Part shown: in pieces, positions 50,866 through 58,331 of the stretch
How the letters are laid out: each line of letters begins with the position of its first letter
Numbering within the stretch: position 1 is the first letter of the stretch
NCBI GenBank assembly: GCA_017411325.1
Contig: JAFQQJ010000031.1
Location: 30,409 to 94,408 of the forward strand
Reading direction: 5' to 3'
From: Clostridia bacterium
Lineage (GTDB): Bacteria; Bacillota; Clostridia; CAKSNL01; HGM11501
Length of the DNA: 64,000 bases
Position numbers and translations under genes: made by a program
The notes under the pieces: model-generated
What the model was told of the DNA's origin: nothing
Databases searched by the model: none
Seen by the model: the letters and a program-made list of their open reading frames with translations, nothing else

Positions 50866-50896
50866 TCTATTCACTCCTTTTTAATATATATACCTT

Positions 50897-50925
50897 AGTA
50901 TATCACAAACATTGGCAATTTTAAA
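50897..50925 (-). promoter_or_regulatory. Probable promoter of coaX-yifB
   Basis: TTTAAA (50925-50920), 17-bp spacer, TATACT (50902-50897). The -35 is weak, the -10 good. Confidence 0.55.
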
Positions 50926-50958
50926 GATTTTTTTTACTTAAAAACTGTATTTATACTC

Positions 50959-50986
50959 TTGACAAATGAAAAAAAGTGTGTATAAT
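50959..50986 (+). promoter_or_regulatory. Promoter of tRNA-Glu
   Basis: TTGACA (50959-50964), 16-bp spacer, TATAAT (50981-50986), 12 bp before the tRNA. Confidence 0.88.
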
Positions 50987-50998
50987 ATATAAGGTAAT

Positions 50999-51074
50999 GG
51001 CCTTATCGTCTAGTGGCCTAGGACGGAGCCCTCTCACGGCTCAAACCGGGGTTCGACTCCCCGTAAGGTCACCA
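50999..51074 (+). tRNA. tRNA-Glu (anticodon CTC)
   Basis: Cloverleaf: acceptor GGCCTTA/TAAGGTC, D arm TCGTCTAGTGGCCTAGGACG, anticodon stem GAGCC/GGCTC with loop CTCTCAC (anticodon CTC), T arm CGGGG-TTCGACT-CCCCG, discriminator A, encoded CCA. Confidence 0.95.
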
Positions 51075-51075
51075 T

Positions 51076-51110
51076 AAAAAAGCGTACTGATTTTTCAGTA
51101 CGCTTTTTTT
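51076..51110. terminator. Terminator of tRNA-Glu
   Basis: Perfect 15-bp stem AAAAAAGCGTACTGA / TCAGTACGCTTTTTT, loop TTTT, directly after the CCA end. Confidence 0.92.
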
Positions 51111-51114
51111 ATGT

Positions 51115-51149
51115 CGACCTTACAGAAGAGGGGAGTCGAACTCCCCGTA
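51115..51149 (-). pseudogene. Inverted tRNA-Glu 3'-half relic
   Basis: On the minus strand it reads CGGGGAGTTCGACTCCCC and, after a short unrelated insert, TAAGGTC then GACA, nearly the T arm and acceptor of the adjacent tRNA-Glu. It points at the same terminator from the other side. Bases 51150-51240 show no gene. Confidence 0.55.
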
Positions 51150-51240
51150 ATAAGCACCGGATAAGATAGTGCGAAGGTGCTCCCTTGTCATAGGCGTTTG
51201 CAAAGCAAACCCTTTCTTGCTATCACTCGCATTTTCCGTA

Positions 51241-51269
51241 TTTACAACAGATGCGACATATGTTATAAT
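51241..51269 (+). promoter_or_regulatory. Promoter of radC
   Basis: TTTACA (51241-51246), 17-bp spacer, TATAAT (51264-51269), 32 bp before the start codon. Confidence 0.78.
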
Positions 51270-51301
51270 AATTTATAATAATAATTACGGAGGCGCAAAA
51301 A

Positions 51302-51991
51302 ATGTCCGAAGCAAATGCCCACAAGAATCACAGGGAAAGAGTGAAAAAGAAATTTTCAGATAACGGCTTTAACGGATGGTTCGACCACGAGGTATTGGAG
51401 ATGATGCTTTTTTACGCCATTCCGAGATGTGATACTAATCCTCTTGCTCATGCTCTCCTTGATGAATTCGGTACACTTTCTGCTGTTCTCGATGCAGATA
51501 TTGAAGCGCTTAAAAAAGTTCCGGGAATAGGCGAAAATGCCGCAGTATACTTAAGTGCTTTAGGAAAGCTTCAGAGTGTTTACAACCGCTCGAAATGGAC
51601 GGATACGAAAACTGTTTTTGACAATGTTACGTCCGCAGGACTTTACTGTTCTGATTTTATCGGCAACGAAACAGAGGAGGTTTTGGCACTTATCTGCCTT
51701 GATACCAAAAAGAATGTAAAGAAAAGTACGGTTCTTTCAAGGGGAGTTATCGATAAGGTGCATATCGACATAAGAAAAATCGTTGAAAATGTGGTAAGTG
51801 TAAATGCAAAATATATAGTGCTTTGCCACAATCATCCGTCGGGAATTCTTCAGCCATCCTATGAGGATATCGAAATGACTAAAAATATTGCAAAAGCGCT
51901 TGCGCCCATGGAAATTGAAATGATTGACCATTTCATAGTGTGCGGCAAAGGCTATACCAGTATGGCTGAACGGGGACTTATGGGAAATTAA
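51302..51991 (+). CDS. radC: RadC-family JAB/MPN protein
   Basis: 229 residues. N-terminal helix-hairpin-helix region (LKKVPGIGENAAVYLSALGK) and C-terminal MPN+ metal-binding core: VLCHNHPSGILQPSYED has the HxHPSG...D ligands, preceded by LSRGVIDKVHI. Despite the historic name, a DNA-repair role is unproven; the fold is that of metal-dependent isopeptidase-like enzymes. GGAGGCG ribosome site. Alone between tRNA-Glu and the carboxypeptidase gene. Confidence 0.93.
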   Translation: MSEANAHKNHRERVKKKFSDNGFNGWFDHEVLEMMLFYAIPRCDTNPLAHALLDEFGTLSAVLDADIEALKKVPGIGENAAVYLSALGKLQSVYNRSKWTDTKTVFDNVTSAGLYCSDFIGNETEEVLALICLDTKKNVKKSTVLSRGVIDKVHIDIRKIVENVVSVNAKYIVLCHNHPSGILQPSYEDIEMTKNIAKALAPMEIEMIDHFIVCGKGYTSMAERGLMGN

Positions 51992-52040
51992 TGTATTTTA
52001 AGCCTTCGCATTGCATAATATGCAGTGTGGAGGTTTTTTT

Positions 52041-53186
52041 ATGGTGTTTTTTAAGAGATTGACAGGCTTTATCGTCGCATTTTCCGTTATGTTTTCCGTC
52101 GTTATGGCACACAGCCGGGATGTTTCCGCTCTTACGGCAAAAAGCTTTGTCCTTATGGAAAGCTCAACAGGGCAGGTTCTGCTCGAAAATAATGCAGATG
52201 CCCCGCTTCCCCCTGCCAGCATAACCAAGATAATGACAATTCTTCTTATCATGGAGGATATAAAAGCGGGAAAAATAGGCTATGATGATATGGTAACGGC
52301 GTCGGAACGGGCAAAATCCATGGGCGGTTCAACCATATTTCTGGAATCAGGAGAGCGTATGAGCGTATACGACCTTTTAAAAGGCATAGTTGTGGCAAGC
52401 GGAAACGATGCCTCGGTCGCTATGGCAGAGCATCTGGAAGGCTCGGTGGAGGCTTTCGTGGAAAGAATGAATAAACGGGCGGCAGAGCTTGGAATGGTAA
52501 ATACGGTGTTTATGAATACCAACGGACTGCCTGCAGAAGGACATAAAATGAGCGCGCGGGATATTGCCATTGTATCAAATGAACTTCTTAAGCATAAGGA
52601 AATATTTGAATTTACAAAAATATGGACGGATTCTTTGAGAAACGGGGAATTTCAGCTTGCCAACACCAACCGCCTTATCCGTTTTTATGAAGGTGCAAAC
52701 GGACTTAAAACGGGCTCTACGGACGAGGCCGGGTGCTGTATAAGTGCAACTGCGGAGAGAAACGGGATGCAGCTTATCGCGGTAGTGATGGGGTGTCCCA
52801 CGTCAAATGACAGATTTTCTGATGCGAAGGCTTTGCTTGATTACGGCTTTTCGGGCTACAGCCTGTGGTATGGGCCGGATATCAATACATCGCTTGGTGA
52901 AATTGAGATTAAAAAGGGCAGAGAGGAAAAGGTAGGGCTTGCCCCCGAAAGCAATATGTATGCACTTATAAGGCGCAGTGATGCGGGAAAAGCCGAGCTT
53001 GTTGTTGAAACTGATGAATTTATAACTGCACCTGTGTCAAAAGGTCAGGTGCTTGGAAGGGTAAGGTGTATTGTGGGAGAAGAAACCGTGGCAGAGGTAA
53101 ATCTTGTGGCAAATGCCGATGTTTCGCGTATAGGCTTCTGGCAGCTGCAGAAAAAGATGCTGGGACTTTTACTGAGAGCCGTATAA
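52041..53186 (+). CDS. D-alanyl-D-alanine carboxypeptidase (S11 family)
   Basis: 381 residues. Signal peptide about 1-30 (FIVAFSVMFSVVMAHSRDVSA). Active-site motifs: Ser60-Ile-Thr-Lys63 (SxxK), Ser120-Gly-Asn122 (SxN), Lys223-Thr-Gly (KTG). The C-terminal domain is the PBP5-like beta domain with a terminal amphipathic helix (FWQLQKKMLGLLLRAV) that would hold it to the membrane. Trims the terminal D-Ala of peptidoglycan stem peptides; resembles DacF/DacB of spore formers. Start at 52041 follows TGGAGG; an earlier in-frame ATG has no such site. Confidence 0.93.
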   Translation: MVFFKRLTGFIVAFSVMFSVVMAHSRDVSALTAKSFVLMESSTGQVLLENNADAPLPPASITKIMTILLIMEDIKAGKIGYDDMVTASERAKSMGGSTIFLESGERMSVYDLLKGIVVASGNDASVAMAEHLEGSVEAFVERMNKRAAELGMVNTVFMNTNGLPAEGHKMSARDIAIVSNELLKHKEIFEFTKIWTDSLRNGEFQLANTNRLIRFYEGANGLKTGSTDEAGCCISATAERNGMQLIAVVMGCPTSNDRFSDAKALLDYGFSGYSLWYGPDINTSLGEIEIKKGREEKVGLAPESNMYALIRRSDAGKAELVVETDEFITAPVSKGQVLGRVRCIVGEETVAEVNLVANADVSRIGFWQLQKKMLGLLLRAV

Positions 53187-53218
53187 TTACAGCCGTCCTT
53201 CGGGGCGGCTTCATTTTG

Positions 53219-53258
53219 ATATAAATATATACATATATGAATATGTATATATTTATAT
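53219..53258. repeat. 18-bp perfect AT-only palindrome
   Basis: Arms 53219-53236 and 53241-53258, loop ATGA, arms made only of A and T except one C/G pair. It follows a weak hairpin (AGCCGTCC/GGGCGGCT) that may end the upstream gene. Possibly a cruciform-forming site or a weak terminator. Confidence 0.7.
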
Positions 53259-53316
53259 ATTGCGATAATGCTGTGGAATACAGAAATTTTGCGGAAGAAA
53301 TATTTTGTATTTTAGA

Positions 53317-53345
53317 TTGAAAAATGAGGAAAACTATGGTATACT
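53317..53345 (+). promoter_or_regulatory. Promoter of pepD
   Basis: TTGAAA (53317-53322), 17-bp spacer, TATACT (53340-53345), 31 bp before the start codon. Confidence 0.82.
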
Positions 53346-53376
53346 TAAATACAATCAATACTTAAGGAGTGTTTAT

Positions 53377-54819
53377 ATGAGAAAACTTGAAGGATTAAAG
53401 CCCGAAAGCCTGTTTTCGTTTTTTGAAGATATATCCGCAATTCCCAGAGGCTCCGGAGTAAGAAGCGGGATAAGGGACTATCTTATAAATTTTGCAAAGG
53501 AAAGAAATCTTCGGTTTTACACCGACGGGGCTGACAATGTCATAATTTATAAACCCGCCGCAAAGGGTTTTGAAAATGCAGAGGGTGTCATCCTTCAGAG
53601 CCATACGGATATTGTGTGGCAGAAAACAGCCGGCTGCGATATAGATTTTGAAAAGGAAGGTCTCCGTATTTACATTGACGGGGATTTCATAAAGGCAGAG
53701 GGAACAACCTTGGGCGCCGATAACGGTCTCGGTGTTGCGGCAGCCCTTGCCGTTCTTTCCGACGACAGCCTTTCCCATCCCGCAATCGAAGCGGTATTTA
53801 CATCCGACGAGGAAATCGGAATGATCGGTGCGGGTAAGCTTGATATGACGCGCCTTTCGGGAAAGAAGCTTATTAATATGGACGCGGAAGAGCCTGAGGT
53901 GCTCACGGTATCCTGCGCCGGAGGAAGCGACTTTATAATAAACCTTCCCATAGAGAAAACCGAAGCAGAAGGAACTTTTGTGAAAATTAAAATCGCAGGA
54001 CTTTCAGGAGGACATTCGGGAATTCAGATATCGGAAGGCAGAGTAAATGCCGATATGCTGCTTGGAAGAATCCTTAACCATATGAAAGGAAAAGCTTCCT
54101 TTTATATAAAGAATGTTTCGGGAGGAACAAAAGCAAATGCCATTCCGCTGGAAAGCGAAGCTCTGGTTATTGCAGAAAAGGCGGAAGAATTCACGGCAGA
54201 ATGTGACAGATATATAAAAATAATAAAAAAAGAAATTTCATCAAGAGAGCCTTCCTTTACGGCAGAATGCGAAATTTTGCCGGAAGAAAAATCTGCGGCT
54301 TTCAAAAAGGATTGCGCCGAAAGGGTGATTGCTCTTCTTACCGTTGCCCCCAATGGCGTAATTGAAATGAGCAAGGAAATAGATAATCTTGTGGAAACCT
54401 CGCTGAATCTGGGTATCCTTGAAACAACGGAAAAATCCGTTAAAGCTCACTTTGCCCTTCGCAGCAATAAGGAAAGTGCTCTTTACGCCTTGGAGGAAAA
54501 AATGACGGCGCTTGCAAACCTTATCGGAGCAGAATGTGAAACCTTCGGGCACTATCCTCCCTGGGAATTTAAGAAAAATTCGCCCCTTCAGGAGCTTTAT
54601 AAGAGAATTTACAAGGAAAAGAACGGAAAAGAGCCTTTGGTTGAAGCAATTCATGCGGGACTTGAATGCGGTCTTTTCGCATCGAAGATTAATAACCTCG
54701 ATGCCATTGCCATCGGAGCGATGCTTAAGGATGTTCACACGGTGGGAGAGAAGCTTTCCGTATCGTCCACAAAAGATTTTTACGAAATCCTCATAAAAGT
54801 ACTCGAAAATTGCAGATAA
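53377..54819 (+). CDS. pepD: Aminoacyl-histidine dipeptidase (peptidase D, M20 family)
   Basis: 480 residues. ISAIPRGSG near the start, then metal ligands in LQSHTDIVW (His, Asp), GTTLGADNGLGVAAALAVL (Asp), FTSDEEIGMIGA (catalytic Glu) and MDAEEPE. LSGGHSGIQI and the C-terminal EAIHAGLECGLF complete the M20 dimetal site. PepD cleaves Xaa-His and other dipeptides in the cytosol. Upstream of an OPT peptide importer, from which it is separated by a terminator, fitting a peptide-use pair. Start at 53377 follows AAGGAG. Confidence 0.94.
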   Translation: MRKLEGLKPESLFSFFEDISAIPRGSGVRSGIRDYLINFAKERNLRFYTDGADNVIIYKPAAKGFENAEGVILQSHTDIVWQKTAGCDIDFEKEGLRIYIDGDFIKAEGTTLGADNGLGVAAALAVLSDDSLSHPAIEAVFTSDEEIGMIGAGKLDMTRLSGKKLINMDAEEPEVLTVSCAGGSDFIINLPIEKTEAEGTFVKIKIAGLSGGHSGIQISEGRVNADMLLGRILNHMKGKASFYIKNVSGGTKANAIPLESEALVIAEKAEEFTAECDRYIKIIKKEISSREPSFTAECEILPEEKSAAFKKDCAERVIALLTVAPNGVIEMSKEIDNLVETSLNLGILETTEKSVKAHFALRSNKESALYALEEKMTALANLIGAECETFGHYPPWEFKKNSPLQELYKRIYKEKNGKEPLVEAIHAGLECGLFASKINNLDAIAIGAMLKDVHTVGEKLSVSSTKDFYEILIKVLENCR

Positions 54820-54826
54820 ATGTAAG

Positions 54827-54859
54827 AAAAGCAAAAAAAGTCTTGCTTTTTTTGCTTTT
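54827..54859 (+). terminator. Terminator of pepD
   Basis: 13-bp stem AAAAGCAAAAAAA / TTTTTTTGCTTTT with a 7-nt loop. Confidence 0.75.
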
Positions 54860-54907
54860 GTGTGATAAAATTTTGCGGTATGTAGTTTTTCACGAAAGGA
54901 TGATTAT

Positions 54908-56812
54908 ATGGATAATCAGAAAGAATTCAAGCCTTATGTCCCTGCGGATAAGGTTACACCCGAATTAACTGTTACTTCCATCATTATGGGTATTCTTCTT
55001 GCAGTTATTTTCGGTGCGGCAAACGCATATTTAGGACTCAGAGTAGGTATGACAGTTTCCGCTTCAATTCCCGCGGCAGTTATTGCAATGGGTGTTATAC
55101 GCGTACTTATGCGTAAAAACTCTATACTTGAGAGTAATGTTGTGCAGACCATAGGCTCTGCAGGCGAATCCCTGGCGGCAGGTGCAATTTTTACTCTTCC
55201 CGCGCTCTTTTTGTGGGCGGCAGAGGGTAAAACGGACAAGCCCGGCATCATCGAAATTACATTAATCGCTTTAATCGGCGGTCTTCTCGGTGTATTTTTC
55301 ATGGTTCCTCTCCGTAACGCCTTAATCGTTAAGGAGCACGGCATCCTTCCTTATCCCGAGGGTAGTGCCTGTGCAGAGGTTTTACTTGCAGGTGAAAAGG
55401 GCGGTGCAAACGCATCCACCGTATTTGCGGGTATGGGCTTTGCGGCACTTTTCAAGTTTATAATTGACGGACTTAAACTGGTTGCAGGCGAAGTAAGTCT
55501 TAAGTTCAAGGGCTTTGCAGGCGAAATCGGAACACAAATTTACCCCGCTGTTATGAGCGTTGGATATATCTGCGGTGCAAGAATTTCTTCCTATATGTTT
55601 GCAGGCGGTGTGCTTTCCTGGATGGTAATTATTCCCCTCATCGTTATGTTCGGTGCGGACATCATTCTCTATCCCGGAAGTGCTCCCATCAGCGAAATGT
55701 TTGCAGAGGGCGGTGCCTCTGCCATCTGGTCAAGCTATATCCGCTACATCGGTGCAGGGGCTTTAGCTGCAGGCGGTATCATAAGCTTAATTAAGTCCCT
55801 CCCTCTGATTGTTACAACCTTCAGCGGTGCAATGAAGTCTATGGCATCATCCGGTGCGGCATCCGATAAGCGCACAGAGAAGGACTTAAGCTTAAAGATT
55901 GTAATTCTTGCAATTGTCATACTTACACTTTTAGTATGGCTTGTTCCCGCAATTCCCGTAAGCCCCATCGGTGCGGTTATCGTTGTTATTTTCGGCTTCT
56001 TCTTTGCGGCTGTATCCTCCCGTATGGTAGGACTTGTAGGAAGCAGTAACAACCCCGTTTCCGGTATGGCGATCGCAACACTTTTAATTGCAACATTGGT
56101 TCTTAAAATCACAGGTCAGACAGGTATTGCCGGTATGACAAGCGCCATTGCAATAGGCTCAATCATTTGCATAGTATCTGCAATTGCAGGTGACACCAGC
56201 CAGGACTTAAAGACAGGTTTTCTTTTGGGCTCAACACCTAAAAAGCAGCAGATCGGTGAAATTGTCGGCGTTGTTGCATCTGCTCTTGCAATCGGCGGAA
56301 CACTTTATCTTCTTGATAAGGCGTGGGGCTTTGGCTCTGCCGAGCTCGGCGCACCTCAGGCAACTCTTATGAAATTAATCGTTGAAGGTGTTATGGACGG
56401 AAACCTCCCCTGGGGACTTGTTGCAATCGGCGTTGTAATTGCCGTTGTTGTTGAAATAATCGGAATCCCCGTGCTTCCCTTCGCAATCGGTATTTATCTT
56501 CCTGTTCAGCTTAATGCCTGCATTATGGTTGGCGGTCTTATCCGTCTTGCTCTTGACAGGATGAAGAAGGAAAAGGAAGAAAAAGAGAAAATTGTTAACG
56601 ATGGCGTGCTTTTCTGCTCCGGTATGATAGCAGGTGAAGGCTTAGTCGGCATTCTTCTTGCCCTTCTTGCGGTATTCGGCGTAGGCGAAATGATTGACCT
56701 TTCGGCAAAGCTTAACCTTTCTTCCGCATTTATGAACATCGGAAGCATAGTGCTTTTTGCAATCATAATTTTAACCGTGCTTAAGTTCTCCGTTTGGAAA
56801 AAGCGTAAATAA
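54908..56812 (+). CDS. OPT-family oligopeptide transporter
   Basis: 634 residues with about 16 hydrophobic segments. ELTVTSIIMGILLAVIFGAA and NAYLGLRVGMTVSASIPAAV, EHGILPYPEGSACAEVLLAG and GEIVGVVASALAIGGTLYLL are diagnostic for the prokaryotic OPT group. These proton-coupled carriers import short peptides or metal-chelate complexes. Next to pepD upstream and a PqqD-like gene 2 bp downstream, so a peptide-uptake role is likely. AAAGGATG ribosome site. Confidence 0.93.
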   Translation: MDNQKEFKPYVPADKVTPELTVTSIIMGILLAVIFGAANAYLGLRVGMTVSASIPAAVIAMGVIRVLMRKNSILESNVVQTIGSAGESLAAGAIFTLPALFLWAAEGKTDKPGIIEITLIALIGGLLGVFFMVPLRNALIVKEHGILPYPEGSACAEVLLAGEKGGANASTVFAGMGFAALFKFIIDGLKLVAGEVSLKFKGFAGEIGTQIYPAVMSVGYICGARISSYMFAGGVLSWMVIIPLIVMFGADIILYPGSAPISEMFAEGGASAIWSSYIRYIGAGALAAGGIISLIKSLPLIVTTFSGAMKSMASSGAASDKRTEKDLSLKIVILAIVILTLLVWLVPAIPVSPIGAVIVVIFGFFFAAVSSRMVGLVGSSNNPVSGMAIATLLIATLVLKITGQTGIAGMTSAIAIGSIICIVSAIAGDTSQDLKTGFLLGSTPKKQQIGEIVGVVASALAIGGTLYLLDKAWGFGSAELGAPQATLMKLIVEGVMDGNLPWGLVAIGVVIAVVVEIIGIPVLPFAIGIYLPVQLNACIMVGGLIRLALDRMKKEKEEKEKIVNDGVLFCSGMIAGEGLVGILLALLAVFGVGEMIDLSAKLNLSSAFMNIGSIVLFAIIILTVLKFSVWKKRK

Positions 56813-56814
56813 TT

Positions 56815-57159
56815 ATGAAAAAAGAAGTGAAAGGTGAAAACTATCTTTTAAGAAAGCCCGAAAGAGCAAAAGAGCTTTCCTGGAGCATTGAAGAAGAGGG
56901 AAAGGTAACTTTGGAGAAGGAAAACAAAGGCTTTTTTAACCGTCTTTGCCAGAAGCTTTTTAATAAACCGAAGGTAAGCTTTATCCATCTTGATGAGACG
57001 GGAAGCTTCCTCTGGCCCCGTATTGACGGCGAAAAGGATTTGCTTGAGCTCGGAAGAGAGCTTTCGGAAGAGTTTGGCGATAAGGCCGAGCCCTTGTATG
57101 AAAGATTGGCTGACTATTTCAGAATCCTTGAAAGCTATGGCTTTATAAGATTTAAATAA
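56815..57159 (+). CDS. PqqD-family peptide-binding protein
   Basis: 114 residues. The C-terminal 60 residues fit the PqqD/RRE winged-helix fold: FIHLDETGSFLWPRIDGEKD then LLELGRELSEEFG and LYERLADYFRILESYGFIRF. The N-terminal part is charged. PqqD domains bind leader peptides for RiPP enzymes, but no precursor or radical SAM maturase lies nearby. It starts 2 bp after the OPT transporter and is closed by a terminator, so its natural partner may be the transporter. Confidence 0.82.
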   Translation: MKKEVKGENYLLRKPERAKELSWSIEEEGKVTLEKENKGFFNRLCQKLFNKPKVSFIHLDETGSFLWPRIDGEKDLLELGRELSEEFGDKAEPLYERLADYFRILESYGFIRFK

Positions 57160-57160
57160 T

Positions 57161-57195
57161 AAAAACGGTTGTGCAGATTCTGCACAACCGTTTTT
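57161..57195 (+). terminator. Terminator of the OPT-PqqD unit
   Basis: Perfect 15-bp stem AAAAACGGTTGTGCA / TGCACAACCGTTTTT, loop GATTC. Confidence 0.92.
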
Positions 57196-57207
57196 TGTAA
57201 AATGAAA

Positions 57208-57390
57208 TTACGGATAATAGGGATTGGGCTTGAAAAGAAGAATTATTAAATCTATTACAACTCCAAAGCCGAAAAGACCGCCGGTACATAAGTAAACTAT
57301 ACCGAGCAATATTCTTCCTTCGTAAAATTTATGTATTCCGAGATAACCTAAAAACAGGCACAGGAAAAATGACGCCCATTTTGATTTCAT
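57208..57390 (-). CDS. TM2-domain membrane protein
   Basis: 60 residues from the chosen start. Two membrane helices: FFLCLFLGYLGIHKFYEG and ILLGIVYLCTGGLFGFGVVI, the TM2 pattern. Function of small bacterial TM2 proteins is unknown. Start at 57390 because AAAGGAG is 8 bases away; the ATG two codons earlier is too close. Follows the DtxR-type regulator by 22 bp and is probably co-transcribed. Confidence 0.85.
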   Translation of the reverse strand: MKSKWASFFLCLFLGYLGIHKFYEGRILLGIVYLCTGGLFGFGVVIDLIILLFKPNPYYP

Positions 57391-57412
57391 AACCATTCTC
57401 CTTTACAATATA

Positions 57413-57784
57413 TCAGAATCCTTTGGACACAAGGTATTCCTTTAATTTTTCAAAGCTTTCTTCGCTTATGTGATGCTCAATTTTACAGCTGTCCTCGTAG
57501 GCTGTTTCTTCGCTGACGCCCATAGCAATCAGCGCCTTTGCAATAATTCTGTGGCGCTCATACATAGTTTCCGCAATGGAAAGCCCCTTTTCCGTCAGGG
57601 TGATGCTGCCTGATGAATCAATTACAATAAAGCCCTCCTCGCGTAGCTTTTTCATTGCAACGGAAACGCTGGGCTTGGTAACCGAAAGCTCGGTTGCTAT
57701 GTCGATGCTTCTGACGTGGCCGCATCTTTTATTAAGCATATGTATGGTTTCGAGATAATTCTCGCCGGATTCTTTAATAATCAT
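57413..57784 (-). CDS. DtxR-type iron-dependent repressor (short form)
   Basis: 123 residues, length of MntR, no SH3 tail. N-terminal winged helix (VRSIDIATELSVTKPSVSVA) then the metal-binding dimer domain. The ligand segment is Cys100-Lys-Ile-Glu103-His104: Cys in the place where MntR has Glu, as in the iron-sensing DtxR/IdeR. This favours Fe2+ rather than Mn2+ sensing. Divergent from feoA-feoB, and two DtxR-box-like palindromes flank feoA. Very likely the Feo repressor. Confidence 0.9.
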   Translation of the reverse strand: MIIKESGENYLETIHMLNKRCGHVRSIDIATELSVTKPSVSVAMKKLREEGFIVIDSSGSITLTEKGLSIAETMYERHRIIAKALIAMGVSEETAYEDSCKIEHHISEESFEKLKEYLVSKGF

Positions 57785-57813
57785 ATTTATCCCTCATAAA
57801 ATTTATTATATAT

Positions 57814-57842
57814 ATTCTACCATAAATACGCCGCAATGTCAA
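57814..57842 (-). promoter_or_regulatory. Promoter of the DtxR-type regulator
   Basis: TTGACA (57842-57837), 17-bp spacer, TAGAAT (57819-57814), 29 bp before the start. Confidence 0.82.
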
Positions 57843-57945
57843 AGGGGATTTAACCGGCCTTTTTGCAAAATTCCCTAAATGAGGAATAAAGTGGGCTTTT
57901 TAATTGTATAATTTTATAAAAATAAAAAAATCTGTAAATTTTTTC

Positions 57946-57974
57946 TTGACAAAAGCCCATAACAGTGGTATTCT
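57946..57974 (+). promoter_or_regulatory. Promoter of feoA-feoB
   Basis: TTGACA (57946-57951), 17-bp spacer, TATTCT (57969-57974). Confidence 0.85.
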
Positions 57975-57981
57975 ATTTGCG

Positions 57982-57997
57982 GTTAGAGTAAACTAAC
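57982..57997. promoter_or_regulatory. Iron-box candidate at the feoA start site
   Basis: GTTAGAGTAAACTAAC: GTTAG and CTAAC half sites 6 bases apart, like the known DtxR/IdeR box. It covers the expected transcription start, so a bound repressor would block initiation. Confidence 0.7.
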
Positions 57998-58020
57998 TTT
58001 GAGGATGAGGTGAGACATAT

Positions 58021-58233
58021 ATGACATTAAGAGAAGCTGAAGAAGGAAAAGAATACATCATAAAGGCAATTGATACAGACGATGAGGAGCTTGATGCGTT
58101 TCTGTTTTCTTTGGGCTGCTATCAAGGCGAAGCAATAACTGTCATTTCACACCTTAAAGGCGGATGCGTCGTTTCCATAAAGGACGGCAGATATAATATA
58201 GATAATGAGTTAGCCGGGGCCATATCAATTTAA
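58021..58233 (+). CDS. feoA: Ferrous iron transport protein A
   Basis: 70 residues, small SH3-like protein: EEGKEYIIKAIDTDDEELDA, FLFSLGCYQGEAITVISH, VSIKDGRYNID. FeoA supports the FeoB transporter. ATG is 8 bases after GAGGTGAG. First gene of feoA-feoB and directly behind the iron box. Confidence 0.92.
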   Translation: MTLREAEEGKEYIIKAIDTDDEELDAFLFSLGCYQGEAITVISHLKGGCVVSIKDGRYNIDNELAGAISI

Positions 58234-58269
58234 GGCATGCTTTGGCATAACTTTTTATTTTCCCCGTGA

Positions 58270-58285
58270 GTTAGTCGCGACTAAC
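58270..58285. promoter_or_regulatory. Second iron-box candidate, between feoA and feoB
   Basis: GTTAGTCGCGACTAAC, a perfect 16-bp palindrome with the same GTTAG/CTAAC halves and spacing as 57982-57997. It lies in the 98-bp gap before feoB; TATAAAAT at 58298 could be the -10 of an internal promoter. Confidence 0.7.
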
Positions 58286-58331
58286 GCATAGGACGCATAT
58301 AAAATACAATTAATTTTGAGGAGGAAGCTTT

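Noticed and set aside
51169..51363. Open frame upstream of and overlapping radC
   Set aside because: It crosses the radC promoter and start in another frame and has no ribosome site.
54241..54834. Open frame of 197 codons antisense to pepD
   Set aside because: Opposite an intact M20 peptidase gene; no recognisable motif and no start context.
56815..57159. RiPP biosynthetic cluster around the PqqD-like gene
   Set aside because: No precursor peptide, RiPP-type radical SAM maturase or cyclase nearby; the only radical SAM genes in view is hydG, 16 kb away and with another function.
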